64,000 nt of DNA from contig MCGO01000036.1 of NCBI GenBank assembly GCA_002104985.1, positions 357,374 through 421,373 on the forward strand. Reading direction: 5' to 3'. Position 1 is the first letter of the stretch, and each line of letters opens with the position of its first letter. Shown here piece after piece: positions 1 through 11,098 of this stretch. This DNA comes from Rhizoclosmatium globosum (Eukaryota; Chytridiomycota; Chytridiomycetes; Chytridiales; Chytriomycetaceae). Position numbers and translations under genes: made by a program. Under the pieces are notes generated by a model. The model was not told the DNA's origin and ran no database searches. It worked only from the letters and a program-made list of their open reading frames with translations.

Positions 1-958
1 CACTCCATTGTTGACCCCACTCAAACAACAGGTTATAATTGCCGATACTATTCCTCATGGTCGTCAGCTTTTTGAATCTTGGCTTCATCCAGATCCTCGG
101 AAACATTGTGGCTCAAAAATCATTTTGGAGATGACCAACCGATTTGATTGGGATGTGACGGATAAATTCACATACTACGCGAATTTGCGAAAGATAATCG
201 CAACAACACATAATCGACTGTACTTTGTCTCAAACAACAATGCAGAATTCGCATGGTTGCAAGATAAATTGGGAATCAAAGTATCTGGCTTGAAGCACAT
301 TCTTCGACCCTTAGGCCTAAGCAAGAGTTACGAATATCCTTCTTTCTTGGTACGTCGTTTGTTGCATGGCTTCTTTCGCTAATGAAGTTAATAGCCGGCA
401 CCATCAAAATCGGCACTCCTCTCCAAATCCGAATACTTTCCGCACCTCTACAAGACTATGGAAAAAGACTATAATCTCTCCTTGACACTCATTCCAGAAC
501 ATGAACGGAAATACGGTGGTCCCGCCACTCTATTGCAATTCAAAGGCTTCCTCGAGTTCCCATACCAATATTCTGTGATGAAGTTTTACGAAAATATTGC
601 CTATGGCGTTCCTCAGTACATTCCCTCGTCAAGGCTGCTAAAGCAAATACTGAATGGTGGTAAACGAGCCTGCTCCCACTGTGCGCGAGTTGAAGCATTG
701 GAGGGATTTGTTGGTCGTTTTGATATACCTGTGAGAACCCTTGACAGATGGAGTGGCTTCATGGACTTTTACGACCCGTTGTTTGAACCCTTTGTGTACT
801 ACTTTGACAGTTTTAAAGAGTTGGAAAGAATTGATGGGATGTCTTGGCTAGATGCAGACTGGAAGCGTGTGAGGGAAAAGGGCCCCCAATTTTATCATTC
901 ATATCGAAAGGAAATTTTAGACGGTTGGCGGAACGTTTTCGGAGAAGTTTTGGGCTAG
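1..958 (+). CDS. Glycosyltransferase-like type II membrane family, copy 1 (5' end outside window)
   Basis: Two exons are visible: <1-349 and 395-958. Intron 350-394 (GTACGT, CTAAT branch, ATAG) keeps phase 0. The protein carries the family markers seen in five further genes here: ADTIPHGR, EMTNRFDWD (the DWD could be a DxD metal site), ERKYGGPATLLQFKGF, PYQYSVMKFYENIAYGVPQ and a C-terminal RKEILDGW block. The N-terminal membrane anchor and the LYYNTHGG block must lie upstream of the window. The order of a variable N-half and a conserved ExY..KxYENIA block recalls GT-B glycosyltransferases, but I cannot name a CAZy family, so the function is inferred. The first-half marker reads IADTIPH where siblings have IGDT. 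Confidence 0.8.
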
Positions 959-1362
959 AAAGGCAACGTTTTGAATGTACATACAGCATTGTGATATATT
1001 CGACTAAAATAAAGTGGCTAAATTTGGATTCTCTTCATGCCATTCTAACGCTTTTTGGAATAGCTTCAGTCTTTACTATATATTTACGGACGCTTATCAT
1101 GTTGTGTCCTTATAGTTGTGCAGTTCATGATGGATATTAAATAATAAAGGTTTAAAAAGGGGGCATTTTCACTTATACTTATAAATAAATAAAACAAAAA
1201 ATAATACATCCTTACTGTAATATAACAAAAAGGCGAAAGATATGATTCATTCTGCAAAAAGCCACAAAAACAATATCCAACCGAAAGTACTATAGAACCC
1301 CATAAAACAAAAAACCAAACTCCTTCAACGTATCCCACACAGAAAATAAAGGATATTTAGGC
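959..1362. other. Intergenic, convergent 3' regions
   Basis: About 400 AT-rich bases between two convergent genes. It contains AATAAA-like poly(A) motifs (near 1007 and 1142) and short ORFs on both strands without family features. I see no gene here. Confidence 0.6.
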
Positions 1363-3393
1363 TCAAACATCGTCTTCACCCCACCCAGCTCGACCTCCTG
1401 CTGGCCCCATATCCTGCAACAGTCCCACATCCCGCTCCCGCACTCCATTTATCCCAATGCTTCCTACACTTCCTACAACAAGTCCCAGCGATGGCTGAGG
1501 TGTATGATATGTTCCCCTTGCAACTCCCAGCATACTCCCCTTCAAAGGCGCCCCAACAGGCCCATCCTCTTCCTCCCAATACCCACGCTGCTGCTGTCCA
1601 CCCAGCGCCGTCGTAGGACTCGACCGCGGACCCGACCCAGTACCTCGTAACCGACTCAACGAGATACTCTCCCCAACAACGCCACCGCTACTACTCCCCC
1701 CGGTATACGAATTCGGGCTGAGAAGCGCTTCAGTCAAGTTTGGGCTTGCGGATCCGGATGTGTGTGGCGTGTTGTCGTCGGTTACGACGCCGTCCATTGA
1801 TTTGGAGGTTGTTCCGTCTGCGTCGCTTGCCTTTGAGCTGACGATTTTGGCGTTGTAGGCGAAGAGGAGGGCGACACCGCCGACCTGAATGTTGGGTGAG
1901 TACAGCGTTACAAAGTGAGTGGAGGAGAGGGGGAGGGAACGTACAATGACGAGGAACCCGATTAGTGCACTGACGAGTTGCACTGCGCTGTTGAATGCAA
2001 AGTCTCTGAAGAGGACGGCACTGCAAATCAGGGTTGCTGTTGTGAAGCAGACAAAGTAGATTGGCGTTACAATTGCTGTACTGAAGATGTTGAGAGCTTT
2101 GTTTAGGAAGTTGATTTGTGTGACACCGCAGCAGCAGACAAAGACGATGAGGAGGTATAGTGTCCAGTCTTTGAATTGGGAGTCGGAAGGGTTTTCGGCA
2201 CTGTAGACGATGGCACTTCCAACAACTATACGAGTATTTTTAGAGAATGCGCATTTTTTGGAGGATTTAGTTGGGGAACGTACCTTGGAGGACGACGACT
2301 ACGAATGATCCAAGAAGAGAACATATTGAGATGTAAACCATAGGCGTTTTCTCACCCCATCGCGGTGATGCGTAAACCATTAAATATGTCAATCCACTGA
2401 CGTTTGCGACGAGATATGTCATGAAGCCTGTTTGATCGAGCAAATCAGCATACAAACAGTTGAAAGGATTAAGGTAGATATGGAATCCGTTCACAGTCAA
2501 AACCACGACCCATTACTAGTGAATATGGATGAATTAAACGCACCCCAATCCCAAACTTTGACCCAGAAAGAAGCTAGACTGCCTGTGACGGAACCAGGCG
2601 GAGAATTAACAACCAATAGAGTAGCCCCAAGCACACATTGAGCACATCCAATCTTTCCACTTAGATTCAGCTTCTCTTTCAGGAAAATGTCACTCATGAC
2701 GGCTGAAATGACGACGGAGATGGCTCCAAGCGGGGTAACGATAATGGCAGGTTGGAAGGCATATGCAGCAACATTACAGAGTTCTCCAACCAGCACTGTG
2801 ATAAGTGAATAAAATCTCGTTAGAATTGTTTGAGGATGCTGGGAGAAAGGGGAAAGTGTGAATGGTGGCGGTGTGTCTCATTATGGGCAGCCCCAATCAT
2901 CCAATTCTAAATCCAGTGCTTCAGCTTTGATTGATTGACTGATTCATTCGACTGCTGACATCACTCTACAATTTGATTGTAGGATTTGACGAGCAGGTTG
3001 AAGCTGAGTGAGATGGATTGAGGCGGGACTAATTGAGCCCAGAGTCCGTCCCTGCCCTAATCCTACACCCACAGCCCTACTACTCCTGCCAACTACTACC
3101 AACTACTCCCAGCACACCACTAATGCCGCCACTACTTCGGACAGCTAAACAAACAACCAAAGAGGAAGGTACGCACTCATGATCATGCCCGTCCACCAAA
3201 GCGTGTTCTTCAAGTACCCGTGGCCCGAGCCCGGCCGTCGTCCGTCGAGCGCATTCGAATCGAGAAGCCCGCGCTTCTTCAGAATGAACGAGGCGCCAAT
3301 GAACGCTGCCGAGGCAAGCGCAAGTGAAACGCCCAACACCCGAAACAACGCTGAACTCTCCTTTTCATTCGTATTTGTCGAATTGCCTTGCAT
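1363..3393 (-). CDS. NIPA-type magnesium transporter
   Basis: Five exons on the minus strand: 3393-3177, 2795-2517, 2427-2284, 2225-1945 and 1884-1363; all junctions agree in phase and give 480 residues. The N-terminus has a membrane segment followed by ILKKRGL, as in NIPA proteins. Exon 2 has the family core GELCNVAAYAF...VTPLGAISVVISA. Later exons carry further membrane segments ending in a VQLVSALIGFLVIV-type helix. Nine hydrophobic segments fit the NIPA fold (DMT superfamily, plasma-membrane or endosomal Mg2+ uptake). The last ~150 residues are a Ser/Gly/Pro-rich cytosolic tail of low complexity. The assignment rests on the core motif; metal specificity is inferred from the family. Confidence 0.88.
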
Positions 3394-3636
3394 TTAAATT
3401 TGAAGTGCGTGTGTGTTCGATTGGAGGCGGTGGAGGGGAAGGAAATGGGTAATGTCGTTGAAGTGGATGAAAGTGTGTCAACTGGTTGGTTGGGTGTTGA
3501 AAGGGAGAGGGAAAAAGTTTGGGTGGAACCACAAAAGAAAAGGTGAAACCAGGAGTAGAACTCTACTGGAACGGAAAACCAAATATTTACTACATCAATG
3601 TTCTATTCTCAATGGATAAAATCTCCAACGAAAAAA

Positions 3637-4191
3637 TCAATTCTCAGAAAGGGATCCAAAGAGGCGGCTCCAGAACTTGTTCTTGCCATCACTATGGTGT
3701 GACACTCGGGTGCTGCTGCTTGACGCGCCAGTCTCAGGAACAAAAGGTGCAGCTTTTGGTGCTACATCCTTCACGTCTTCACCCAAAGCAGCCTGTCTCA
3801 ACTCAACATATTCACGTGCATTGTCTCTCTCCTCCTCCAACTGCTGAATGCGGACCAACAACTGATCAATGGCTGACTTGTATTGATGCTGAACAGCCGC
3901 TTCGACTTGCTTGACAATCTCTGGAATTGCCGACCCAATTTCTCCTTTGATAACTGGACCCAACGCTTCAGCCAATGCCTTGACATCAATACTTGCTCCA
4001 CCAGCAACGCCAGCCACAGCAAGAGCGCTGGAAGAACCAAACTTGACACGCAAGTCAATTGGCAACTTTTCTTGCTTGACTGGTTCAGGATGACCCTTGA
4101 CTTCCTCCAACTCACTCTCCTCCTTCTTCCACTCTGCCACAACTGGATCATGTTCATCAAGCAATGCAATTGAGTCAACAGATTCCATCAC
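3637..4191 (-). CDS. Coiled-coil ORF overlapping the stop of the TIR gene (possible 3' extension)
   Basis: An open frame starting with ATG at 4188 overlaps the TGA of the upstream TIR gene (TGATG arrangement). It encodes about 183 residues: an acidic N-part, an Ala/Gly-rich segment, a predicted coiled coil (IDQLLVRIQQLEEERDNA) and a Ser-rich basic end. The frame is one base off the TIR gene, and a run of five G/C (4195-4199 on the plus strand) sits at the junction; one more base there would fuse both frames. A small intron (for example donor GTCTTG with an acceptor after GCAGAG) is an alternative. An independent eukaryotic gene with no promoter gap is the least likely option. Confidence 0.5.
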   Translation of the reverse strand: MMESVDSIALLDEHDPVVAEWKKEESELEEVKGHPEPVKQEKLPIDLRVKFGSSSALAVAGVAGGASIDVKALAEALGPVIKGEIGSAIPEIVKQVEAAVQHQYKSAIDQLLVRIQQLEEERDNAREYVELRQAALGEDVKDVAPKAAPFVPETGASSSSTRVSHHSDGKNKFWSRLFGSLSEN

Positions 4192-6845
4192 TTGGCCCCC
4201 TCGACAGGCAAGACGTCTCCGTATTCTGGGAAAGGAAAGTACCCAACAGTCGTCATTCTATAGCTGACACCTTTGACACGCAAACCAACGACAATACGGC
4301 GCTTCAAGTCAACAAGGGCGGTCGTGTACCAATGGAAATTTTGGCTGTTGAAATCGTTGTACGGGTATCCGTATCCAATCAGCGGCGTAACGTCATAGGA
4401 AGCGAGAATATCGTGACTTTTGTCACCATGTAGTTTTTCAGCTTCGAGAACAACGTGACGCAAAGTAGCTACATGCATGTCTCTGCCACCACCGGATCTG
4501 ACTACAATATTGTCGTAAAATAAATTAGGCACCGAAATATAGGAATACAAGACGAATACTCACATTGAAATAGAGTCGATAAGTCTCTCTTGACAACAGG
4601 ATCGCAATTTTCAAAGTCTTTTGATGCAACAGGTATGCTCAAGTTGTAGAAGTCGCGGTTCGCAGTGCTTGTATCATCACATTGTAACGAAAACAATGCA
4701 TTCTTCTCGGGCTCCTTCAAATACATGTTTGGCATACAGAACTCCAACAATGTTCCAAACACTTCTCCCTTTACATCTTCCAACTCAACATCAATGACGA
4801 CTGGAGACTGCGCCGTCAACGCAACCCACGAATAGTTCTTGCGACCTCCGTCCGGTCCACCTTCCGGCAAATAAGCATCACACATCAAATGCGCATACGC
4901 TTCGATAGTGACCGACCCACCAGCAGGCACCAGAATCGGCAAATTATTCGTCGGAAGCCCGTTATTATTCCCAATCGAAAAGTATGTACACTTTTCATCC
5001 AACTGCTTCCACTCGTTCGTCAAAATCGTTGCATCCTTTTCTTCATCCCCAGTTTCAGGAACAACAAAAGGACCTGGGTTCCGAAGACGCGCGTAAATGC
5101 GGCCCTCGACAATTGAAACGGGGTCTTGACTTGTGTTGAGAATTTTAAGGGTTGAACCGAGGTAGTCCTTCTTGCGGTATGCGTCATGACGCATTGTTTG
5201 TTCTCCAACTTTAACTTTCAAGGGACTGGCGGGAGACTTCCAAGCGGGGAGCGAGTCAGGTTTACGGGGGATGAATGTACGGAGAGGCTCGCCTTTTACA
5301 AGAGGGGTTGTAGGGAGGTTGTAGGGGTTCTTGATGTTTTGGAGGGCTTTTGGGAGCGGACGTTCGCCAAATGCTGCAGATTTACAGAATTCGATTAAAG
5401 TTGCTTCGGGCCCATTAAAATCATTGATTTCAGGCCATGCAAAGTGTACTTTGACAGAGGAAGGGGAAACGCTTGTACGTGTTCCGCATTCGATGTTAAT
5501 TCCAATGACTTCGTGGCCTTCGTCAGAAACAATCCAACGTCCAATTGCATATTCGTCGCGTTGGCCTTTGAGAGAAAATACTGGGAGACGAGTGTCAACT
5601 CCGATGAGTTCTTCCTTTTCAAAGAGCATGAACCACGATTCATAAGGGATCGCGCTTGCAATCATGAGCTTGTTTTGATCTTTGCCAGCGTTACTGGTTG
5701 TTGCCCCGACACGAATCCAGGCAGTTTCGTCAGCGTATTCTTCAGAGTAATCATCAGCAGATATTTTAGCGTGTGTTCTACTCATGAGTGTGTTCCACAT
5801 GATGCCTGCACGCCAGTTAACGAATGAACCGTACTTGAACCTGTTGTGGTGCTTTGGGTTGTGTCTGTTTCTGTGGCAGCCGAGGAGTGGGTCTTTAAGT
5901 TGGCAGCAGGCATAAGTTCTGCCGTATTCTTGAATGGGACCATCCGTCAAGTGGAATCGACAAGCGCCATCACCGTTGGAGCTTTCAGTGTATGGTTGAA
6001 GACATTGGACACAAGTGAGTTGTGGTTCTGGACCGAGCTCTGCGACGTTAGACCACAAGGTACGGTACGAAGGCCAAACTTCAGAGCTGAATCGAGATTG
6101 GATGACAGCCAGTTTGTCCGTGAGTTCCAAGGGGTTGAGGAAGATTCCCTGTAGCTTGAAAAGGTTTCCAATTACTTGTTTAACAGTGTGGTCATTGATT
6201 GCGTCTGGGAGAACGAGGTCTTATGGAGAAATAGGGTAATCAGTTATTAATATTGGGTGGCATTTGTGTGGCTGGATGGAAATATGTACCTGGCAGTTGG
6301 CCAACCATTGTGAACCCTTCAAACTTGCGATACACTTTGCTCCCACCAACAACCTCATTTGCTCCAACAAGGATAGGAATAATTGTCAATTTGTCCATAC
6401 TTTGGAAGTGGAGAGCCGTCTGCCACTCCTTCAGCACATTATCAGTCCAGCCCGCCTGCAGATTCAGCATCGACTTGAGACAGGCTTCCGAGACAATTGG
6501 AAGCACCAAACAGGATCCAGTCAAAGCTACATCCAATTGATTTTTATGACATAAGAACCAACACCATTTCGAATCCAATTACAACAAACCAGTCATAAAC
6601 TGCGACGTGTAGTCCACGCCTTCTTTCAGGTTCTGTTTGTCTAAAAAGCACTTGATCCGCACTTCTCTTTGTTCGTTCAGGATTGTCAAGGCCTGCAACT
6701 TGTCGCACAGCTTCTCGGCCAGATCCGCATCCGTGTTGACCCGGTACGAACTTACGATGTACCTTGTTAGCATGGCATGGATAGCTTAGGACTGGGGTAC
6801 TCACATGAAGATGTGGAACTGCTTCTTGTTCTCCTCGTCAGCCAT
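4188..6845 (-). CDS. TIR-domain protein with CHORD-like zinc motif
   Basis: Five exons, 6845-6805, 6762-6590, 6526-6290, 6219-4564 and 4501-4188, consistent phases, 806 residues. Residues ~10-125 read as a TIR fold: FHIFMYIVSSYR (box 1, strand A), CFLDKQNLKEG (BB-loop region), LVLPIVSEACLKSM (strand D) and DNVLKEWQTAL, whose Glu sits where NAD-cleaving TIRs have their catalytic Glu. Around residue 220-280 follows CVQC..., ACRFH, YACC and GCHRNRH, a spacing like the zinc-binding CHORD domain. The remaining ~500 residues are a beta-rich region of unknown family. Intracellular signalling or defence is inferred from TIR biology; nothing in the sequence shows the partner. A coiled-coil ORF may form its true C-terminus. 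Confidence 0.72.
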
Positions 6846-6950
6846 TTCGTTGGAGGATTTTTTGAAGAGAGATGGGAGGCGGACTGAAACGGTGAAATTG
6901 ATTTGGTTTCATTTGAAAGAAAAGAAATAATATATACACGATCTGTGATA

Positions 6951-8397
6951 CTAGAGCCACGGTGCTTTCTGGCTCGATTGGAACTGTGGTTGTTGTTGCT
7001 GACCTCCACTCAACCACGGAGCTAATTGTGGGTGGCCATTCCCGCTTTGTAATCCTCCTGTGGTCGAATTAGCTTCACGTCCTCCTGTCGCTCCAACTGG
7101 ACCAGCGCTGGCTCCAATCAAACCGGCATGTAAAGCAGCAGTCAAACTCCTTGGATGCGAAATAGGGAAATCAGCACTACTCTCCCAAACAATAATTCCT
7201 GCCAACCCCTTTTCATGAACATATGCGCACTTTGCACGAACGGATTCCACAGAGTCATAAGAGCTCAACACGCGCTTTGCAGGATCATACGAATATGTAG
7301 CTTTTGCCAAGTCATCCCAATATTCCGTTGCACCTGCGACAGGAAGGGCCTTATAATCTACAACCCCATCTTCCCAAGACTTGTCAGGTGAACTTCCCGA
7401 GGAAGGTTGACCCAATCCCGCCGTGTTTGCAAATGCGCGAGAATAGTAGGCGACACCAATAATCAGTTTTGAGGGCGGAACCCCTTTTCCAATCAAGAAA
7501 TCCACGCCACGCTCAATTGACAATGGAGCGTATGGAGTTGATTTCAGGTTCGTCTGATGCCCTGCGAGACACGAACCCCACGCAGATGAAGCGAAATCGT
7601 ATGTCATGATGTTGATTGTGGCAAGATATTGACACATTGCACCCAGTGGAAGTGCATCCATTTTAGCAGGGTCTCCAACAACACACGCGGACAATTCAAT
7701 GTTGGAGTTGTTTGTGGAATCAAGACATTGACGGAGAAGTTGGAGGAGCAGGGAAAAGTTGTTGGCGTCTTCAGGATGCGTTTCGTTTCCTGGGTCTCCA
7801 AAGTTAATTCCGACGGGTGAAATGTATTCCCAGTCACTGGTGTTATCATAGAGTCAGTTGATAAGGTTGGGTATCATGACACATCGCCACTCACAAGTCA
7901 ATGCGATCAAAGAGACCAGGATACCTTGACAGAATCGCAATTATCTCATTAACAAAGGCAGATCGCGCTTCCGGTGTTCGCACTGAGGATGAAAAGTGTT
8001 TGGAGAAGGTCCAACCCCCAATACTCAATCCAAAGCGGAACCGTTTACCCTGCCTGATACATCGTGTTAGAATAACATTTTCAACAGATGATTCAAGGTA
8101 ATTAGGAGTCAAAGGAACAAAGCCTAACCTTTTCAACTTCATAAACTGTCCAAACTGTCCAAAGTACCCATCAGCATCCGAATCCGCGGGTGCAACACCT
8201 TCTCCAGGCCCGTATCGCTTGTCTGTATCAGCCCAAGGATCCGAGGAGGTAGGCACAAGGAAGCCTCCCTTCTCACGCAGGTCAAAGAAGGAGTAGTTGA
8301 TATCGGTAATATAATCAATGGGAAGGTCCTTCACTTGGAAGCTACGGCCGTAGCATGCCCAGTTCGTGTGGTAGAGAATAAGGCGTTTCGAACTCAT
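6951..8397 (-). CDS. GH18 chitinase without signal peptide
   Basis: Three exons, 8397-8129, 8053-7895 and 7836-6951, giving 437 residues. The protein starts almost directly with the barrel (RLILYHTNWACYGR). It has the GH18 hallmarks FGLSIGGW (strand 3) and DRIDFDWEYI (DxxDxDxE, with the last Glu as acid/base), then MTYDF and GIIVWE near the end of the barrel. Family role: hydrolysis of beta-1,4-GlcNAc bonds in chitin. There is no signal peptide, no carbohydrate-binding module and no GPI site. The C-terminal ~45 residues are Gly/Gln-rich. It could act intracellularly or leave by a non-classical route; that part is inference. Confidence 0.9.
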
Positions 8398-8491
8398 TTT
8401 TATTCACAAAAGTTGGGAAAAAGAACATACTTCGCGTCAAAAGAAAGACACATTAATATTCATTTCAGTGGCAACGAATCTTTTCTTGAAA

Positions 8492-9007
8492 ATGAAGCTT
8501 CAGCTCAATGAAAGCGAGTTGTATACTGTGGTGATCTTGCCACGACCTGTTGACGTCTCGGCCTGTATCGTTTCTCTCCATGAAATTAAAGCTACTACTA
8601 GTCAAGATGCATCAAAAAATAAGCGATTGAATGAATCGATTCGCCCATGGATTTCAAGCGGAAGGGATCAAGCAACTAGTCTGAATCAAGGAAAACTAAC
8701 AGATACCAGCTGTTCAAGCATCCTCAGTTCAAATTCCGCAGTGAATGCAAAGCACTATGATACAGATTCTGATTCTGACGATGATATTCCACTTGCTTTT
8801 TCCAAGCATTCAATTGCATTTTTGAGCATGAATCGAGTGCCTTTGAACGGATGCTTTAATCCTGGGAAATATCTTCCTGGTACGAACGATGTTTTAAAAA
8901 CCATGAGTGAGTCGTCGTGTCAGATCCCCGCTGCTCACTGTCGAGGTGATGATCCCCGCAGAAGCTATAAAAAGGGAATTCTGTTTAAACGTATGTATAA
9001 TTATTGA
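8492..9007 (+). CDS. Hypothetical Ser/Asp-rich protein, perhaps 5' exon of the cyclophilin gene
   Basis: ATG at 8492 opens 171 codons with no recognised domain: a beta-like start (LYTVVILPRPVDVSACIVSL), a Ser-rich stretch and an acidic run (DTDSDSDDD). A good donor GTATGT at 8991 and an acceptor ending at 9057 would splice it in frame (phase 1, C|TG) into the sequence leading to the cyclophilin ATG at 9120, with no stop between. So it is either a separate short gene or a long N-terminal extension of the downstream protein. It is transcribed away from the chitinase gene, about 95 bp from that start. Confidence 0.45.
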   Translation: MKLQLNESELYTVVILPRPVDVSACIVSLHEIKATTSQDASKNKRLNESIRPWISSGRDQATSLNQGKLTDTSCSSILSSNSAVNAKHYDTDSDSDDDIPLAFSKHSIAFLSMNRVPLNGCFNPGKYLPGTNDVLKTMSESSCQIPAAHCRGDDPRRSYKKGILFKRMYNY

Positions 9008-9119
9008 TCATCAGTAGAAATAAAAGATTTTTCGCTGATGTTCTTCTCAATTCCAAGTGGTATTTGTTGTGAAAGCTGGAAAGGAAATCTTCAGAAACTC
9101 TTCGAAAAAACAAAGAGAG

Positions 9120-10455
9120 ATGATGGCCACTGAAGCAACGAGACCACAAGTCTTCTTCTCCATCACTATTGGAGATGTCCCAGCGGGCAAGATTGTTATG
9201 GAGGTAAATGCGTCGGTTTTTAGTGACTGTTTCGCTAAGGTTCTGGTAGCTTTACGATGACATTGCCCCAAGAACAACCAAGAACTTCCAAGTTCTGTGC
9301 CAGGGAAACACCGTCTCTGAGGATGGAATTAAGCTGACATACAAGGGATGCTCATTCCACCGAGTGATCAAGAACTTTATGCTTCAAGGAGGAGGTTATT
9401 TGCGCTTTTTGGGAGAGTGTTGTTTGCTTGGCTGCTGACCTGTTTCTTGCAGACTTTACCAACCACAACGGAACTGGAGGTGTCTCAATTTACGGTGAAA
9501 AGTTTGAGGACGAGACTTTTGAGGTGAAGCATGAGAAGGCTGGTTTGCTTTCTATGGCAAATGCGGGACCCAACACAAACGGAAGGTACCGTCAAGCTTA
9601 TTCTGGGTATTTCCTCGAAAGATATCTGATTATTTGCTCTATAGTCAGTTCTTTATTACCACTGTGGCCACTCCACACTTAGACGGAAAGCACGTTGTGT
9701 TTGGTCGTGTCATCAAGGGAATGGGTGTCGTCCGTCGTATTGAAAACACTGAAACCAACGACAACGACAAGCCATACCAACCCGTGATCATTGCAGACTG
9801 TGGAGACTACGACGCCAAGCAGGAAGCCGCTGCAATTGCTGCCGCCTCAGCCGACGGAGATGTGTACGAGGAATACCCAGAGGACCAGTTGCCAGCTGAC
9901 GGATCTGCAGACGGCTTGAAGCCTGATGAGTTGCTTGCGATTGCTGGTGCCGTAAAGCAGATTGGAACAGACTACTTCAAGAAGCAGGATTATGCAACTG
10001 CAGCTGCTAAATACGAGAAGGCGGTTCGATACTTGATGGAATTGCACCCTGACCCTGAGGATATTGCCGAGTTGTCGATTGAGCAGAAAAAGCTCTACTA
10101 TTCCTTGAAGGTGTCTTGCTTGCTCAACATTTCCATGTGTGGATTGAAGTTGAACGCGTGGGCGCAGACCGTCAAGGAGACCTCCAAGGTTTTGGCTATT
10201 GAGCAGAAGTTGAAGGGTCGTACTGATGGATTGGAGGCTGCTGTCTCGGCCAGTGATAAAACTAAGGCTTTGTTCAGACGTGGACAGGCCAAGAACGCGT
10301 TGAAGGAGTACGAAAACGCTGTCAAGGACCTGACTGAAGCTGTTGCTCTTGCACCAGAAGACAAGTTGATTGCCAGAGAGTTGGCTGTCGGACAAAAGGC
10401 TATCAAGGACCGTGCTGAGAAGGAGAAGAAGATGTATGCCAAGATGTTCTCTTGA
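9120..10455 (+). CDS. CPR6: Cyclophilin-40 type peptidyl-prolyl isomerase with TPR tail
   Basis: Four exons, 9120-9203, 9250-9394, 9453-9585 and 9645-10455, 390 residues. The N-terminal cyclophilin domain shows [43 protein letters not shown] and [11 protein letters not shown]. This includes the catalytic Arg of FHRVI and the Gln/Phe of SQFF. After an acidic linker come three TPR-like helices pairs ([20 protein letters not shown]). This is the CYP40/Cpr6 plan: a cytosolic Hsp90 co-chaperone whose TPRs bind the MEEVD tail. The length matches the family. The last intron splits NG|SQFF. The symbol is given by orthology to yeast Cpr6/Cpr7 and does not separate those two. Confidence 0.93.
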
Positions 10456-11098
10456 GGTGGATATTGTTAAAGGTGGTTTTGTACTGAGTGTGAAGTGGTG
10501 GATGTGTTTACTTTCCTTGCTTTGATTATTTGATTCTCTTTCTTATCTTTATATATTACTCCAACTGGAATACTTGTTATAAACACCTGATTTTCTTTTT
10601 CGTTTTGTTTCTGTTTCGGGTAATGCTTGGGTTTGTGCTTGGTTCCGACCGATTCGAAAAGAAAGTTGACCTGGAACCGAAACCAGACACCGGCCACCCA
10701 TCCACCTTCGCCCAGCTTCCACCAACGGACCGTGGCCGCCCAGTCTGAAGCAACCAACGAATACGCCAGAAAAACTATACTCAACTAGCCTCTGCCGAGA
10801 CCTCTTCTTCATCCCACTTCCATTTCACTCCCACTTTCTGACTTTCATCCTCTGAATCCACTCTGAACTCATCCACGAAATCCATCAAAACAACCCTGCC
10901 TCTTTTGCTATTTAACATCAATTCAACGAATTCGGACATATTCCTTTTGATAAAGGTGCGTAAGTTTTGTTGGGAATGCTGGGGTGTTTCGTTTCTGTGC
11001 TTTGCCTTCATTCCGTTTGCTCACACGTGGACCACCCTTCAGAAAACCTTGCTTTAAAGTCTACATCCGAACATTTCTCTCAATTCTATTCCATTAAC
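10456..11098. other. Intergenic; one doubtful small ORF
   Basis: T-rich 3' region of the cyclophilin gene, then the upstream region of the next plus gene. The only candidate is a 52-codon minus ORF (10939-10781, MSEFVELM..., ending in an acidic KWDEEE tail). It begins at ATG, has no recognised family, and lies divergent to the next gene by 160 bp. I rate it as possible but unproven. Confidence 0.35.

Noticed and set aside
1084..1338. 84-codon minus ORF near the first gene
   Set aside because: AT-rich 3' sequence, no domain, no splice partner.
5331..5827. Plus-strand ORFs opposite the TIR/CHORD-like gene
   Set aside because: Antisense shadows of a long well-supported exon.
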